The position numbers were made by a program, and so were the translations under genes. Below, piece after piece: positions 55,313-63,753 of a stretch of 64,000 bases of DNA. Numbering within the stretch: position 1 is the stretch's first letter; each line of letters opens with the position of its first letter. Below the pieces are notes generated by a model. The model saw nothing but the letters and a program-made list of their open reading frames with translations, had not been told where the DNA came from and did not search any database. Source of the stretch: Barnesiella sp. An55. Its GTDB lineage: Bacteria; Bacteroidota; Bacteroidia; Bacteroidales; Barnesiellaceae. The DNA is taken from contig NZ_NFHZ01000009.1 in the NCBI RefSeq assembly GCF_002161555.1, positions 62,001 to 126,000 of the forward strand, written 5' to 3'.

Positions 55313-57679
55313 TCAATCGAAAATACCCTCGATACTCTCTACCGGGGCATCCGAAGTCGGTTCCTCGACATAAGAGCCGCCACTGCAGGGATCAGCATAT
55401 TCGGGCGGTATCTCGAAGTTGCTGGTCTGCGAATATCCCAGCGTGGGATCGCCATAGACTTTCTGCATGTAGAGTCCATAGATAGGCAGGGCCATGCTGG
55501 CACCCTGCCCGTCGGCCATGCCGTCGAAGTGTATCGAACGGTCCTCGCCACCGACCCACACGCCCGAAACCAGGTCGGGGGTAAAGCCCATGAACCAACC
55601 GTCGGAGTTGTTGTTGGTCGTACCCGTCTTGCCTCCCATGGGGGCCGTGATGCCATAGCGGAAACGGATGCGGCCGCCCGTGCCATGGTCGATTACGTCG
55701 CGCAACATGGGCAGAATGCGGTAATAGGCCTGTTCGCTGAAGACCTCGGTCATCGTGGGGGTAAACTCCGAAATCACATTTCCCAGATTATCCTCGATAC
55801 GGGTAACATAGAGCGGATCGACCCGCACTCCTTTGTTCGAGAAGGCCGTATAGGCAGTCACCATCTCCTCAACCGAAACATCGACCGGTCCCAGACAGAG
55901 CGACACCACCTCGTCGATCTTGTTCTTGATGCCAAACGAGTGCATCAAACGGGCCAGCGACGAAGGCGAGAGTTTGTCCATGAGCCGGGCCGAAATCCAG
56001 TTGTTCGAGTTGGCCAAACCCCAACGCAGAGTCACCATCTCGCCTACCCTCGCCTTCGACGAGTTGCGGGGCGACCAGGCCTGCCCGCTCTCGGTAATGA
56101 GCGTGGGCTGTTCGTTCAGGAACATATCGCAAGGGGTGAAGCCCTCTTCCATGGCCAGCGTATAGAGGAACGGTTTCACGGTCGAACCGATTTGCCGGCG
56201 ACCTACCGACACCATGTTGTATTGGAAGTGGGCAAAGTCGGGACCACCCACATAGGCCTTCACATGACCCGTATGGGGATCCATCGTCATGAAACCCGTG
56301 CGCAGGAACGACTTCTGGTAACGAATCGAATCCATGGGCGACATAATCGTGTCGATCATGCCGTCGTATGAGAATACCTGCATCTCGACAGGTGTGAGAA
56401 ATGCCTCCTTGATTTTGGCCTCGCTCACACCGTCTTGTTTCATGGAGCGATAGCGGTCGGACTGTTTCATGGCCCGGTCGAGAATGGCCTCGCGCTCCTC
56501 TTGCGAGATGCTTCGCGAGAAGGGTGCATAGCTGCGCCCCTTCTTCTCGGCGAAGAAGCGGGGTTGCAGGTAGTGGCCCAGGTGCTCCTCGACCGCCTCT
56601 TCGGCATAGCGCTGCATGCGCGAGTCGATGGTCGTATAGATTTTCAGCCCGTCGGTATAGATATCATATTTCGAGCCGTCGGCCTTGCGATTCTTCTCGC
56701 ACCAGCCATACAGGGGATTGGTAGCCCAGGCAATGGAGTCGTCGATAAACTTCTGAGCCTCCCAGCCGCGATAGTCGGCCCGCTCGGGCTTCTTGGCCGT
56801 CATCATCAGACGCAGCTGTTCTCTGAAGTAGGGAGCCAACCCCTCTTTGTGATCGACCCGCGTATAGTGCAATACCAAGGGCAGAGCCTGCAACGAGTCG
56901 AGTTCGGCCTTGGTAATGTATTTGGCCTTGTACATTTGATTCAGCACCGTGTTGCGGCGCCCGCGCGTGCGCTCGTTGTAACGACGGGGGTTGTAATACG
57001 AGGGGTTCTTACACATACCCACCAGCGTAGCGGCCTCCTCGATCTTGAGTTTGTCGGGGGTGGTGTGGAAATAGATATAGGCTGCCGACTGGATACCCAC
57101 TGCGTTGTTGAGGAAATCGAAGTGGTTGAGATACATGTTCACAATCTCCTCCTTGGTATAGAACCGCTCGAGCTTCACGGCAATAACCCACTCCTGCGGT
57201 TTCTGGAAAAGGCGCTCCACAATGTTGTCGGCATTGGGCGAATAGAGCAGTTTGGCCAGCTGCTGGGTAATGGTACTACCCCCACCGGCGCTCTTCTGAA
57301 ACAGAAGTCCCCGCTTGATAAAGGCTCTGAAGAGAGCCTTCACATCGATACCCGAGTGCTCTTTGAACCGAATATCCTCGGTAGCAATGAGGGCATTGAC
57401 CAGGTAGGGCGATATTTCGTTGTAGTGCACATACACCCGGTTGCTCTTGCTCTGGTAGAAGCGACCCAATACCTGCATGTCGGAGGAGTAAATCTCCGAG
57501 GCAAACTTGTCCTTGGGATTCTCCATATCCTCGATAGGCGGCATATAGCCAATCCACCCCCACGAAATCATGGCAAACGCGATGACGGCGAGAAGCACCA
57601 GGGAGCCAAAGGCAATCCACATATATTTAATAACCCGAGAAGTGTCTCCAAAAGCTCTTTTAATTCTATCCACTTTCAT
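55313..57679 (-). CDS. Penicillin-binding protein 1A (glycosyltransferase/transpeptidase)
   Basis: A bifunctional class A PBP of 788 aa that polymerises and cross-links peptidoglycan. One N-terminal membrane anchor (MWIAFGSLVLLAVIAFAMISW) precedes the GT51 domain with ATEDIRFKEHSGID and GGSTITQQLAK. The transpeptidase domain has the nucleophile motif GSTVKPF, an SNN motif in ANSNNWIS and the KTGTTNNNSDGWFMGFTP motif. The C terminus is short and acidic. Its transcription starts close to, and away from, the pyrB promoter. Confidence 0.96.
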   Translation of the reverse strand: MKVDRIKRAFGDTSRVIKYMWIAFGSLVLLAVIAFAMISWGWIGYMPPIEDMENPKDKFASEIYSSDMQVLGRFYQSKSNRVYVHYNEISPYLVNALIATEDIRFKEHSGIDVKALFRAFIKRGLLFQKSAGGGSTITQQLAKLLYSPNADNIVERLFQKPQEWVIAVKLERFYTKEEIVNMYLNHFDFLNNAVGIQSAAYIYFHTTPDKLKIEEAATLVGMCKNPSYYNPRRYNERTRGRRNTVLNQMYKAKYITKAELDSLQALPLVLHYTRVDHKEGLAPYFREQLRLMMTAKKPERADYRGWEAQKFIDDSIAWATNPLYGWCEKNRKADGSKYDIYTDGLKIYTTIDSRMQRYAEEAVEEHLGHYLQPRFFAEKKGRSYAPFSRSISQEEREAILDRAMKQSDRYRSMKQDGVSEAKIKEAFLTPVEMQVFSYDGMIDTIMSPMDSIRYQKSFLRTGFMTMDPHTGHVKAYVGGPDFAHFQYNMVSVGRRQIGSTVKPFLYTLAMEEGFTPCDMFLNEQPTLITESGQAWSPRNSSKARVGEMVTLRWGLANSNNWISARLMDKLSPSSLARLMHSFGIKNKIDEVVSLCLGPVDVSVEEMVTAYTAFSNKGVRVDPLYVTRIEDNLGNVISEFTPTMTEVFSEQAYYRILPMLRDVIDHGTGGRIRFRYGITAPMGGKTGTTNNNSDGWFMGFTPDLVSGVWVGGEDRSIHFDGMADGQGASMALPIYGLYMQKVYGDPTLGYSQTSNFEIPPEYADPCSGGSYVEEPTSDAPVESIEGIFD

Positions 57680-57754
57680 TGTTTTTCCTGCAATCTACGA
57701 TTTTTCGACCCCCGGGGCCACACCCGGCGATCCCTTTAAAGCCAATTGTTAAAG

Positions 57755-57771
57755 CAAAGGTAGCAAATATA
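57755..57771 (-). promoter_or_regulatory. Candidate -7 boxes for the PBP1A gene
   Basis: Two overlapping-range matches on the minus strand, TACCTTTG (57755-57762) and TATATTTG (57764-57771), both perfect TAnnTTTG. Neither has a clear TTTG at the -33 position, so which is used is open. The leader would be about 70-85 bases. Confidence 0.4.
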
Positions 57772-57826
57772 TTTCATTCCACGGCATATTGCAGATTTAT
57801 AAAGAATATTTTTTATGCCTAAACAA

Positions 57827-57857
57827 TTTGGCTTTCGCCCTTTTTTTACTATCTTTG
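57827..57857 (+). promoter_or_regulatory. Promoter of the pyrBI operon
   Basis: TTTG (57827-57830), exactly 19 bases, TATCTTTG (57850-57857): both boxes match the Bacteroidales consensus. Transcription should begin around 57861-57865, which leaves an untranslated or leader region of about 175 bases before pyrB. Confidence 0.8.
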
Positions 57858-57866
57858 CTTATCGAA

Positions 57867-57971
57867 ATGAATTGGCGGGAACAGACATATAATCCATTAC
57901 AGCAAAGGCATTTTTACAAAAGCCAAGGAATATATTCTCTCCAAAATAAACCGAATTGCAAGCCAGCGTGA
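57867..57971 (+). CDS. Candidate leader peptide of the pyrBI operon (34 codons)
   Basis: An ATG at 57867, a few bases after the predicted transcription start, opens a 34-codon frame that reads [13 protein letters not shown] and ends with NKPNCKPA at a TGA (57969-57971). The stop lies inside the left arm of the terminator hairpin that precedes pyrB. There is no room for a Shine-Dalgarno, so it would be translated from a near-leaderless start. The position recalls the leader peptide of E. coli pyrBI, whose translation opens the attenuator. Whether it is translated is not shown by sequence alone. Confidence 0.4.
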   Translation: MNWREQTYNPLQQRHFYKSQGIYSLQNKPNCKPA

Positions 57972-57995
57972 CATTCATTGTCGTGTTGGCTTTTT
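57907..57995 (+). promoter_or_regulatory. Putative transcription attenuator of pyrBI
   Basis: A terminator hairpin (57962-57973 with 57979-57990, 12 bp with three G-U pairs, 5-base loop) followed by T5 lies 44 bases before the pyrB ATG. Upstream, AAAAGCCAA (57918-57926) is exactly complementary to TTGGCTTTT (57986-57994), the 3' arm and U-run of that terminator, so the two pairings exclude each other. AAAAGCC is also part of a small upstream hairpin (57907-57924, GGC/GCC plus T4/A4) containing a U tract where polymerase could pause. Confidence 0.6.
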
Positions 57996-58039
57996 CATTG
58001 ACAACCGTATTTGTAACCTATAAACAAATCATACCGACG

Positions 58040-58954
58040 ATGAAACGTGAGAGTTTAGTATCTATTACCGATTTCTCAAAAGAAGAAATTCTGGACCTGC
58101 TTCAAAAAGCGAGTCGATTCGAGGCCAACCCCAACCAAAAAATACTCGAAGGCAAAGTCGTGGCCACGCTCTTCTTCGAGCCCTCTACCCGCACCCGACT
58201 CAGTTTCGAGACCGCCGTCAACCGCCTGGGCGGAAGAATCATCGGCTTCTCCGACGCCAGTACCACCAGCTCGTCGAAAGGCGAGACCCTGAAGGACACC
58301 ATCATGATGGTGAGCAACTATGTCGATCTCATCATCATGCGGCACCACCTCGAGGGGGCTGCCCGCTACGCCTCGGAGATTGCATCGGTACCCGTCATCA
58401 ACGCCGGCGACGGTGCCAATCAGCACCCCTCGCAAACGATGCTCGACCTCTACTCGATCTACAAGACGCAAGGTACGCTCTCCAACCTGAACATCACGAT
58501 GGTAGGCGATTTGAAATACGGACGCACCGTGCACTCCCTGCTCATGGCCATGTCGCACTTCAACCCCACCTTCCACTTCGTCGCCCCCGACGAACTGAAG
58601 ATGCCCATCGAGTACAAGATATTCTGCGAGCAGCACCACATCCCCTACTTCGAGCACTCCGAATTTTCCGAGGAGGTCATCAACCAGGCCGATATCCTGT
58701 ACATGACCCGCGTGCAACGCGAACGCTTCACCGACCTCATGGAGTATGAAAAAGTAAAGAACGTATATACCCTGCACAACAGCATGCTCGACCACAGCAA
58801 AGAGAACCTGCGGATACTCCACCCGCTGCCCCGTGTCAACGAAATCTCCTACGACGTGGACAGCAACCCCAAGGCTTACTACTTCCAACAGGCCAAGAAC
58901 GGTCTGTATGCCCGGCAAGCCATCATCTGCAAAGTATTAGGAATTGAAGTTTAA
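58040..58954 (+). CDS. pyrB: Aspartate carbamoyltransferase catalytic subunit
   Basis: Catalyses the committed step of pyrimidine synthesis, carbamoyl phosphate plus aspartate to N-carbamoyl-aspartate. 304 aa from the ATG at 58040 ([18 protein letters not shown]); an in-frame start 84 bases earlier would translate through the terminator hairpin. The carbamoyl phosphate motif [13 protein letters not shown], the [11 protein letters not shown] loop (80s loop with catalytic Ser and Lys), HPSQTMLDL and HPLPRVNEI are present. pyrI follows after 19 bases, giving the catalytic-regulatory pair of the E. coli type enzyme. Confidence 0.97.
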   Translation: MKRESLVSITDFSKEEILDLLQKASRFEANPNQKILEGKVVATLFFEPSTRTRLSFETAVNRLGGRIIGFSDASTTSSSKGETLKDTIMMVSNYVDLIIMRHHLEGAARYASEIASVPVINAGDGANQHPSQTMLDLYSIYKTQGTLSNLNITMVGDLKYGRTVHSLLMAMSHFNPTFHFVAPDELKMPIEYKIFCEQHHIPYFEHSEFSEEVINQADILYMTRVQRERFTDLMEYEKVKNVYTLHNSMLDHSKENLRILHPLPRVNEISYDVDSNPKAYYFQQAKNGLYARQAIICKVLGIEV

Positions 58955-58973
58955 CCCCACCATTTCGAAAATC

Positions 58974-59435
58974 ATGAACGTCGAAAAGAAAGAACTAAAA
59001 GTAGCAGCCCTCGAAAACGGAACGGTGATCGACCACATTCCCTCAAACCAGCTTTTCAAGGTGGTCTCTATCCTGGGTCTCGAAAAGTGCCCCAACAGCA
59101 TAACCATCGGCAACAACCTGGCCAGTAAGAAAATAGGACGAAAAGGCATCATCAAGGTAGCCGACCGATTCTTCAAGGAAGACGACCTGAACAAGATTGC
59201 CCTGGTAGCCCCCGAAGCACAAATCAACATCATCCGCGACTACCAGGTGACCGAGAAACGCAAAGTGTCGCTCCCCGACGTGGTGCACGGCATCATCCGC
59301 TGCAACAACCCCAAATGCATTACCAACAACGAACCCATGGAGACCATCTTCCACGTGACCGACAAGGTAAACATTCAGGTAAAGTGCCACTACTGCGAAC
59401 GCTCGGTATCGAAAGACGAAATAGAAATCTGCTAA
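58974..59435 (+). CDS. pyrI: Aspartate carbamoyltransferase regulatory subunit
   Basis: Binds CTP/ATP and a structural zinc to give the allosteric dodecamer with PyrB. 153 aa from the ATG at 58974 (MNVEKKELKVAALENGTVIDHIP). The allosteric domain has the usual GTVIDHIPSNQLFKVVSILG start, and the zinc domain has two Cys pairs in CNNPKC and CHYC. An earlier TTG at 58944 overlaps the pyrB end and is less likely. Confidence 0.97.
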   Translation: MNVEKKELKVAALENGTVIDHIPSNQLFKVVSILGLEKCPNSITIGNNLASKKIGRKGIIKVADRFFKEDDLNKIALVAPEAQINIIRDYQVTEKRKVSLPDVVHGIIRCNNPKCITNNEPMETIFHVTDKVNIQVKCHYCERSVSKDEIEIC

Positions 59436-59451
59436 CCCATACCCCCCCGAT

Positions 59452-60021
59452 ATGAAACAAAGCTGGAAACCCGGGACTACCATCTACCCGCTGCCGGCCG
59501 TACTGGTGAGTTGCGGCAGCTCTCCCGAAGAGTACAACCTGCTCACCGTAAGCTGGGTGGGTACCATCTGTACCAATCCGCCCATGTGCTACGTCTCGAT
59601 ACGCCCCGAGCGCTACTCCTACGAGATTCTGCGTAAGAACATGGAGTTTGTCATCAACCTCACGACGGTCGAGATGGCGCGTGAAACCGACTGGTGCGGT
59701 GTCACCTCGGGGAAGAACTGCAACAAGTTCGAGAAGACCGGCCTCACGCCCCATAAAGCACAAATCGTGCAAGCTCCATACGTCGAGGAGTCGCCCCTCT
59801 GCATCGAGTGTAAAGCCCGCGAAATCGTGCGCCTGGGCTCGCACGACATGTTCATCGCCGATGTCGTCAACCTGCTGGCCGACGACAAATACATCGACCC
59901 CGAGACCGGAGCGTTCGATATGCAAAAGGCCAACCTGCTGGTCTATTCGCACGGTCACTACTACGAGATGGGCCGGGAGATAGGCAAGTTCGGCTGGTCG
60001 GTCCAGAAGAAAAACAAGTAA
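59452..60021 (+). CDS. Flavin reductase family protein (FMN-binding)
   Basis: A 189-residue cytoplasmic flavoprotein of the flavin-reductase/flavoredoxin type. The N terminus PGTTIYPLPAVLVSCGS and the WVGTICTNPPMCYVSIRPERYSYEIL segment (FMN-binding core) are characteristic, as are ARETDWCGVTSGKNCNKFEKTGLTP and the C-terminal YYEMGREIGKFGWSV. It lies 16 bases after pyrI and 5 before the next gene, so it is in the pyrimidine operon although no role in pyrimidine synthesis is known to me; the physiological acceptor is unknown. Confidence 0.9.
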   Translation: MKQSWKPGTTIYPLPAVLVSCGSSPEEYNLLTVSWVGTICTNPPMCYVSIRPERYSYEILRKNMEFVINLTTVEMARETDWCGVTSGKNCNKFEKTGLTPHKAQIVQAPYVEESPLCIECKAREIVRLGSHDMFIADVVNLLADDKYIDPETGAFDMQKANLLVYSHGHYYEMGREIGKFGWSVQKKNK

Positions 60022-60026
60022 CGCGC

Positions 60027-60722
60027 ATGAAGAGACTGGCCACCGTCATCTGCCTTGCACTCTCGCTTACCCTCGCCGCCGAGGCTCAGATCAAGGTCAA
60101 GGAGTTGAACGTGAACAAACGGTTCAACTGGGGTATTCGCGTGGGTGTGAATGCACCGCTGGTCGATATACGGCACATGACTCTCGACGGGAACAAGATC
60201 GACGAGTCGGACTCCGAGTCGAGTCTGGGTCTGTCGGGCTCCTTCATCGGCCGGTACAACATCAAGCGACACTACATTCAGCTCGAGGTGGGCATGCACC
60301 AGTCGCACACACGACTCTATAACCCCGACTACGGGTTGAACAAGATCAACACCTCGTCCTATGCCGTCGATGTCCCCGTGCTCTACGGATACAACATCAC
60401 CAAGCATGGACCCTTCTTGATGAACCTGTTTGCCGGGCCTCGCGTCTCCTACATCTGCAACGAGACCAGTCGCATCAACACCTCCAGCACCACGTCGCGC
60501 AACCTGGTGTATGACGACAAGCCCAACAGCTTCTCGTTCTATGCGGTGGGTGGACTGAGCACCACCATCGGTCACCTCTATATCGATTTCCGGTATGCCT
60601 ACTGCATAAAGAACTCGAAAGACCAATCGTTTCGACTCGGCAACGACGACACTCAGGTAGGGCAAGTGAAGCTCTCGCGCGCCGTCAACGAGTTGAGCAT
60701 TTCAATAGGATATTTATGGTAA
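60027..60722 (+). CDS. PorT-like outer-membrane beta-barrel protein
   Basis: A 231-residue exported protein. The signal peptide (MKRLATVICLALSLTLAAEAQ) is followed by alternating-residue strands (FNWGIRVGVNAPLVDIRHM, SGSFIGRYNIKRHYIQLEVGMHQS, AVDVPVLYGYNI, FLMNLFAGPRVSYICNE) that end with the aromatic SISIGYLW, an outer-membrane C-terminal signature. It resembles the PorT/beta-barrel family of Bacteroidota. It begins 5 bases after the flavin reductase and ends 24 bases before glyA. PorT proper is part of type IX secretion in Porphyromonas; I would not infer that role here. Confidence 0.82.
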   Translation: MKRLATVICLALSLTLAAEAQIKVKELNVNKRFNWGIRVGVNAPLVDIRHMTLDGNKIDESDSESSLGLSGSFIGRYNIKRHYIQLEVGMHQSHTRLYNPDYGLNKINTSSYAVDVPVLYGYNITKHGPFLMNLFAGPRVSYICNETSRINTSSTTSRNLVYDDKPNSFSFYAVGGLSTTIGHLYIDFRYAYCIKNSKDQSFRLGNDDTQVGQVKLSRAVNELSISIGYLW

Positions 60723-60746
60723 GACTACTTTAATACACAAAACAAC

Positions 60747-62027
60747 ATGAAAAGAGACAACGTCATTTTCGACATTATCGAAAAAGAGAACCAACGACAA
60801 CGTAAAGGAATCGAATTGATTGCCTCTGAAAACTTTGTCAGCGAACAAGTGATGCAAGCCATGGGCTCCTGCCTGACCAACAAGTATGCCGAGGGCTATC
60901 CCGGGAAACGCTACTATGGTGGCTGCGAGGTAGTCGATCAAAGCGAGCAAATCGCCATCGACCGCATCAAGAAACTGTTCAACGCCGAATGGGCCAACGT
61001 GCAACCTCACTCGGGGGCACAAGCCAACATGGCCGTATTTATGGCCGTGCTCAATCCCGGCGACAAATTCCTGGGGCTGAACCTCTCGCACGGCGGTCAC
61101 CTCTCGCACGGGAGCCCCGTGAACTTCTCGGGCCTGATGTTCCACCCGCTCGAGTACAGCGTGAGAGAAGATACCGGTTATGTCGATTATGATATGATGG
61201 AAGAGGTGGCTCTGCGCGAGCGTCCCAAACTGATTATCGGCGGTGCCTCGGCCTACTCGCGCGAATGGGACTATGCCCGCATGCGCAAGATTGCCGACGA
61301 GATCGGGGCCATCTTCATGGTCGATATGGCTCACCCGGCCGGACTCATCGCTGCCGGTCTGCTCGACAACCCGCTCAAATATGCCCACATCGTCACCTCG
61401 ACAACCCACAAGACCCTGCGTGGTCCCCGCGGCGGTATCATCCTCATGGGCAAAGACTTCGACAACCCCTGGGGCAAAAAGACTCCCAAAGGCGAAATCA
61501 AGAAGATGTCGGCTCTGCTCGACTCGGCCGTATTCCCCGGCGTACAGGGCGGCCCGCTCGAGCATGTGATTGCCGCCAAAGCCGTGTCGTTCGGCGAGGC
61601 CCTGCAACCCGAGTACATCGACTACCAGACTCAGGTGAAGAAAAATGCCGCTACCATGGCCCAGGCCTTCATGGACAAAGGCTACAAGATTATTTCAAAC
61701 GGTACCGACAACCACTGCATGCTCATCGACCTGCGCACCAAGTTCCCCGAACTCACGGGTAAAGTGGCCGAGAAGGCTCTGGTTCAGGCCGACATCACGG
61801 TCAACAAAAACATGGTTCCGTTTGACAGCCGCTCGCCGTTCCAGACCTCGGGTATCCGTGTAGGTACACCGGCCATCACCACTCGTGGAGCCAAAGAGGA
61901 TATGATGCTCGAGATTGTCGAGCTCATCGACACTGTGCTCTCCAACCCCGAAAACGAGTCGGTTATCAAAGCCGTGCGCGAGAAGGTGAACAGCATGATG
62001 AAGGACTATCCCATCTTTGCCTATTAA
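60747..62027 (+). CDS. glyA: Serine hydroxymethyltransferase
   Basis: PLP enzyme that converts serine and tetrahydrofolate to glycine and methylene-THF, the one-carbon supply for thymidylate and purines. 426 aa. Landmarks are [37 protein letters not shown] (in parts), [19 protein letters not shown], and the lysine that binds PLP in [13 protein letters not shown]. It is the last gene of the pyrB run, so the operon combines pyrimidine and one-carbon supply. A clear hairpin follows. Confidence 0.98.
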   Translation: MKRDNVIFDIIEKENQRQRKGIELIASENFVSEQVMQAMGSCLTNKYAEGYPGKRYYGGCEVVDQSEQIAIDRIKKLFNAEWANVQPHSGAQANMAVFMAVLNPGDKFLGLNLSHGGHLSHGSPVNFSGLMFHPLEYSVREDTGYVDYDMMEEVALRERPKLIIGGASAYSREWDYARMRKIADEIGAIFMVDMAHPAGLIAAGLLDNPLKYAHIVTSTTHKTLRGPRGGIILMGKDFDNPWGKKTPKGEIKKMSALLDSAVFPGVQGGPLEHVIAAKAVSFGEALQPEYIDYQTQVKKNAATMAQAFMDKGYKIISNGTDNHCMLIDLRTKFPELTGKVAEKALVQADITVNKNMVPFDSRSPFQTSGIRVGTPAITTRGAKEDMMLEIVELIDTVLSNPENESVIKAVREKVNSMMKDYPIFAY

Positions 62028-62060
62028 CGCATCGACCGTATCGACAATTCATTCACATAA

Positions 62061-62092
62061 GTACACTCCCCCGTTGCGGGAGTGTACTTTTC
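62061..62092 (+). terminator. Terminator of the pyrB-glyA operon
   Basis: A 10-bp perfect stem GTACACTCCC/GGGAGTGTAC (62061-62070/62078-62087) is followed by TTTTC. Confidence 0.85.
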
Positions 62093-62116
62093 ATTTACAG
62101 CATAAACGACTATTCC

Positions 62117-62839
62117 ATGAAAACAAGTGCTAAACTGTTCCTTGCGGCCCTGCTGCTGACCGGAGCCTTCGTGCCCGAATGTGCAGCTCAAGACTGGCCC
62201 AACCTCAACTGTTACCGCGAAGCCAACCAATCGCTCATGGAGGCTCGCCACAACGACCCCAACGACTCACAAAAAACGTGGGTGGTCTTTATGGGCGACT
62301 CGGGCACCCAAGGATGGGCCGAGAAAGATCCCGAATTTTTTACCAGTCACAACTACATAGGCCGGGGCATCAACGGACAGACAACCCCGCAGATGCTGTT
62401 GCGATTCCGTCAGGATGTCATCGACCTCAAACCCCAGGTCGTGGCGATTCTGGGTGGAGCCAATGATATTGCCGGCAACACCGGTCCCTCGAGCATTAAA
62501 ATGATTATGGACAATATCGTGTCGATGGTCCAGCTGGCCCAGGCCAACGGCATCAAAGTGGTGCTCTGCTCGACCCTCCCCTCCAACCACTTCTACTGGA
62601 TTCCCGAACTCAAACCGGCCGACCTGCTCATCGAGCTGAACCGGCAAATCAAGGCTTATGCCGATGCCAACCAAATTCCCTTTGTCGATTACTACTCGGC
62701 CCTGGTCGATGACGAGAAGGGATTGAACCCGGCCTACCGCATCGATACCGCCCACCCCTCGCTCGAGGGATACAAGCTCATCGAGCCATTGGTAGTCAAA
62801 GGCATCGAACAGGCTCTCGCCAACGAGCCAACCAAGTAA
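62117..62839 (+). CDS. Exported SGNH/GDSL-family hydrolase, copy 1
   Basis: 240 aa with a signal peptide (MKTSAKLFLAALLLTGAFVPECAA). It has the family blocks: VFMGDSGTQGW (catalytic Ser in GDS, but the usual following Ile is Gly), a Gly block in YIGRGINGQTTPQMLLRF, LGGANDIAGNTGPSS (GxND with Asn) and the C-terminal DTAHPSLEGY (Asp and His of the triad). Likely an esterase or acetylhydrolase acting on exported glycans; substrate unknown. It is followed after 60 bases by a very similar second copy. Confidence 0.93.
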   Translation: MKTSAKLFLAALLLTGAFVPECAAQDWPNLNCYREANQSLMEARHNDPNDSQKTWVVFMGDSGTQGWAEKDPEFFTSHNYIGRGINGQTTPQMLLRFRQDVIDLKPQVVAILGGANDIAGNTGPSSIKMIMDNIVSMVQLAQANGIKVVLCSTLPSNHFYWIPELKPADLLIELNRQIKAYADANQIPFVDYYSALVDDEKGLNPAYRIDTAHPSLEGYKLIEPLVVKGIEQALANEPTK

Positions 62840-62899
62840 AATAAAAAAGGAGCCTCCGATTTTGGAAGAATACCCCTCTCACTTTATAATCGCAGTCTT

Positions 62900-63610
62900 A
62901 TGAAAACAAAAGCAAAATTACTGCTGTCGGCCCTGCTGCTGACCGGAGCCTCGGCTGTCGAGTGCGCCGCCCAGGACTGGCCCGCCCTGAACCGTTACCG
63001 CGACGACAACCAGGCACTCATGGAGGCCCGCCGCAACGACCCGGCCGAAGCGCAAAAAAAATGGGTGGTATTTATGGGCAACTCCATCACCCAAAACTGG
63101 GCCAAGATGGATCCCGACTTCTTCACCACCCACAACTACATAGGCCGGGGTATCAGCGGGCAGACTTCGCCGCAAATGCTGCTGCGGTTTCGTCAGGATG
63201 TCATCGACCTCGCGCCCAAGGCAGTAGTCATTTTGGCCGGCACCAACGACATTGCCGGCAACACCGGCCCCTCGAACATTAAAATGATTATGGACAATAT
63301 CGTGTCGATGGCACAGCTGGCCCGGGCCAACGGCATCGAGGTGGTGCTCTGCTCGGTACTTCCCGCCAACCGCTACCGCTGGGCCCCCGAGGTAAAACCG
63401 GCCGAGACGATCGTCGAGCTGAACCGGCAGATTAAAGCCTATGCCGAGGAGAACCACCTGACCTATGCCGATTTCTATACGCCCCTCGTCGATGACCAGA
63501 TGGGGCTGAACCCGGCCTATGGCAACGATGGTGTACACCCCACCCTCGACGGGTACAAGATCATAGAGCCTCTGGCGGTAGAGGCTATCGAAAAGGCTTT
63601 GGCCCGATAG
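62900..63610 (+). CDS. Exported SGNH/GDSL-family hydrolase, copy 2
   Basis: 236 aa, colinear with copy 1 and about two thirds identical by eye, including the signal peptide (MKTKAKLLLSALLLTGASAVECAA). Block I here is VFMGNSITQNW (GNSIT, common in this subfamily), then YIGRGISGQTSPQMLLRF, LAGTNDIAGNTGPSN and DGVHPTLDGY, so the triad residues are all present. Several stretches are identical at DNA level with copy 1 (for instance around ATTATGGACAATATCGTGTC), indicating a tandem duplication that has since diverged. Confidence 0.94.
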   Translation: MKTKAKLLLSALLLTGASAVECAAQDWPALNRYRDDNQALMEARRNDPAEAQKKWVVFMGNSITQNWAKMDPDFFTTHNYIGRGISGQTSPQMLLRFRQDVIDLAPKAVVILAGTNDIAGNTGPSNIKMIMDNIVSMAQLARANGIEVVLCSVLPANRYRWAPEVKPAETIVELNRQIKAYAEENHLTYADFYTPLVDDQMGLNPAYGNDGVHPTLDGYKIIEPLAVEAIEKALAR

Positions 63611-63630
63611 CCCAACCCCGACAAAAAACA

Positions 63631-63676
63631 AGAGAGGGACCGCGTCGTAGAAATCGCCGACATGGTCCCTCTTTCT
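63631..63676. terminator. Hairpin after the second SGNH gene
   Basis: The stem AGAGGGACC/GGTCCCTCT (63633-63641/63664-63672) has an inner GTCG/CGAC pairing and a TTTCTGTC tail, lying between convergent genes. Confidence 0.65.
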
Positions 63677-63753
63677 GTCTTAACCTGAAGCGGCCGGACA
63701 CAGAAAACGCTTTGCGGTCGGACACTTCTGTCTCTCGATACGAAACCCTGCAA

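Noticed and set aside
60027-60722. Reading the PorT-like gene as evidence for type IX secretion here
   Set aside because: Small beta-barrel proteins of this kind are widespread in Bacteroidota, and no other por or spr gene is in the window.
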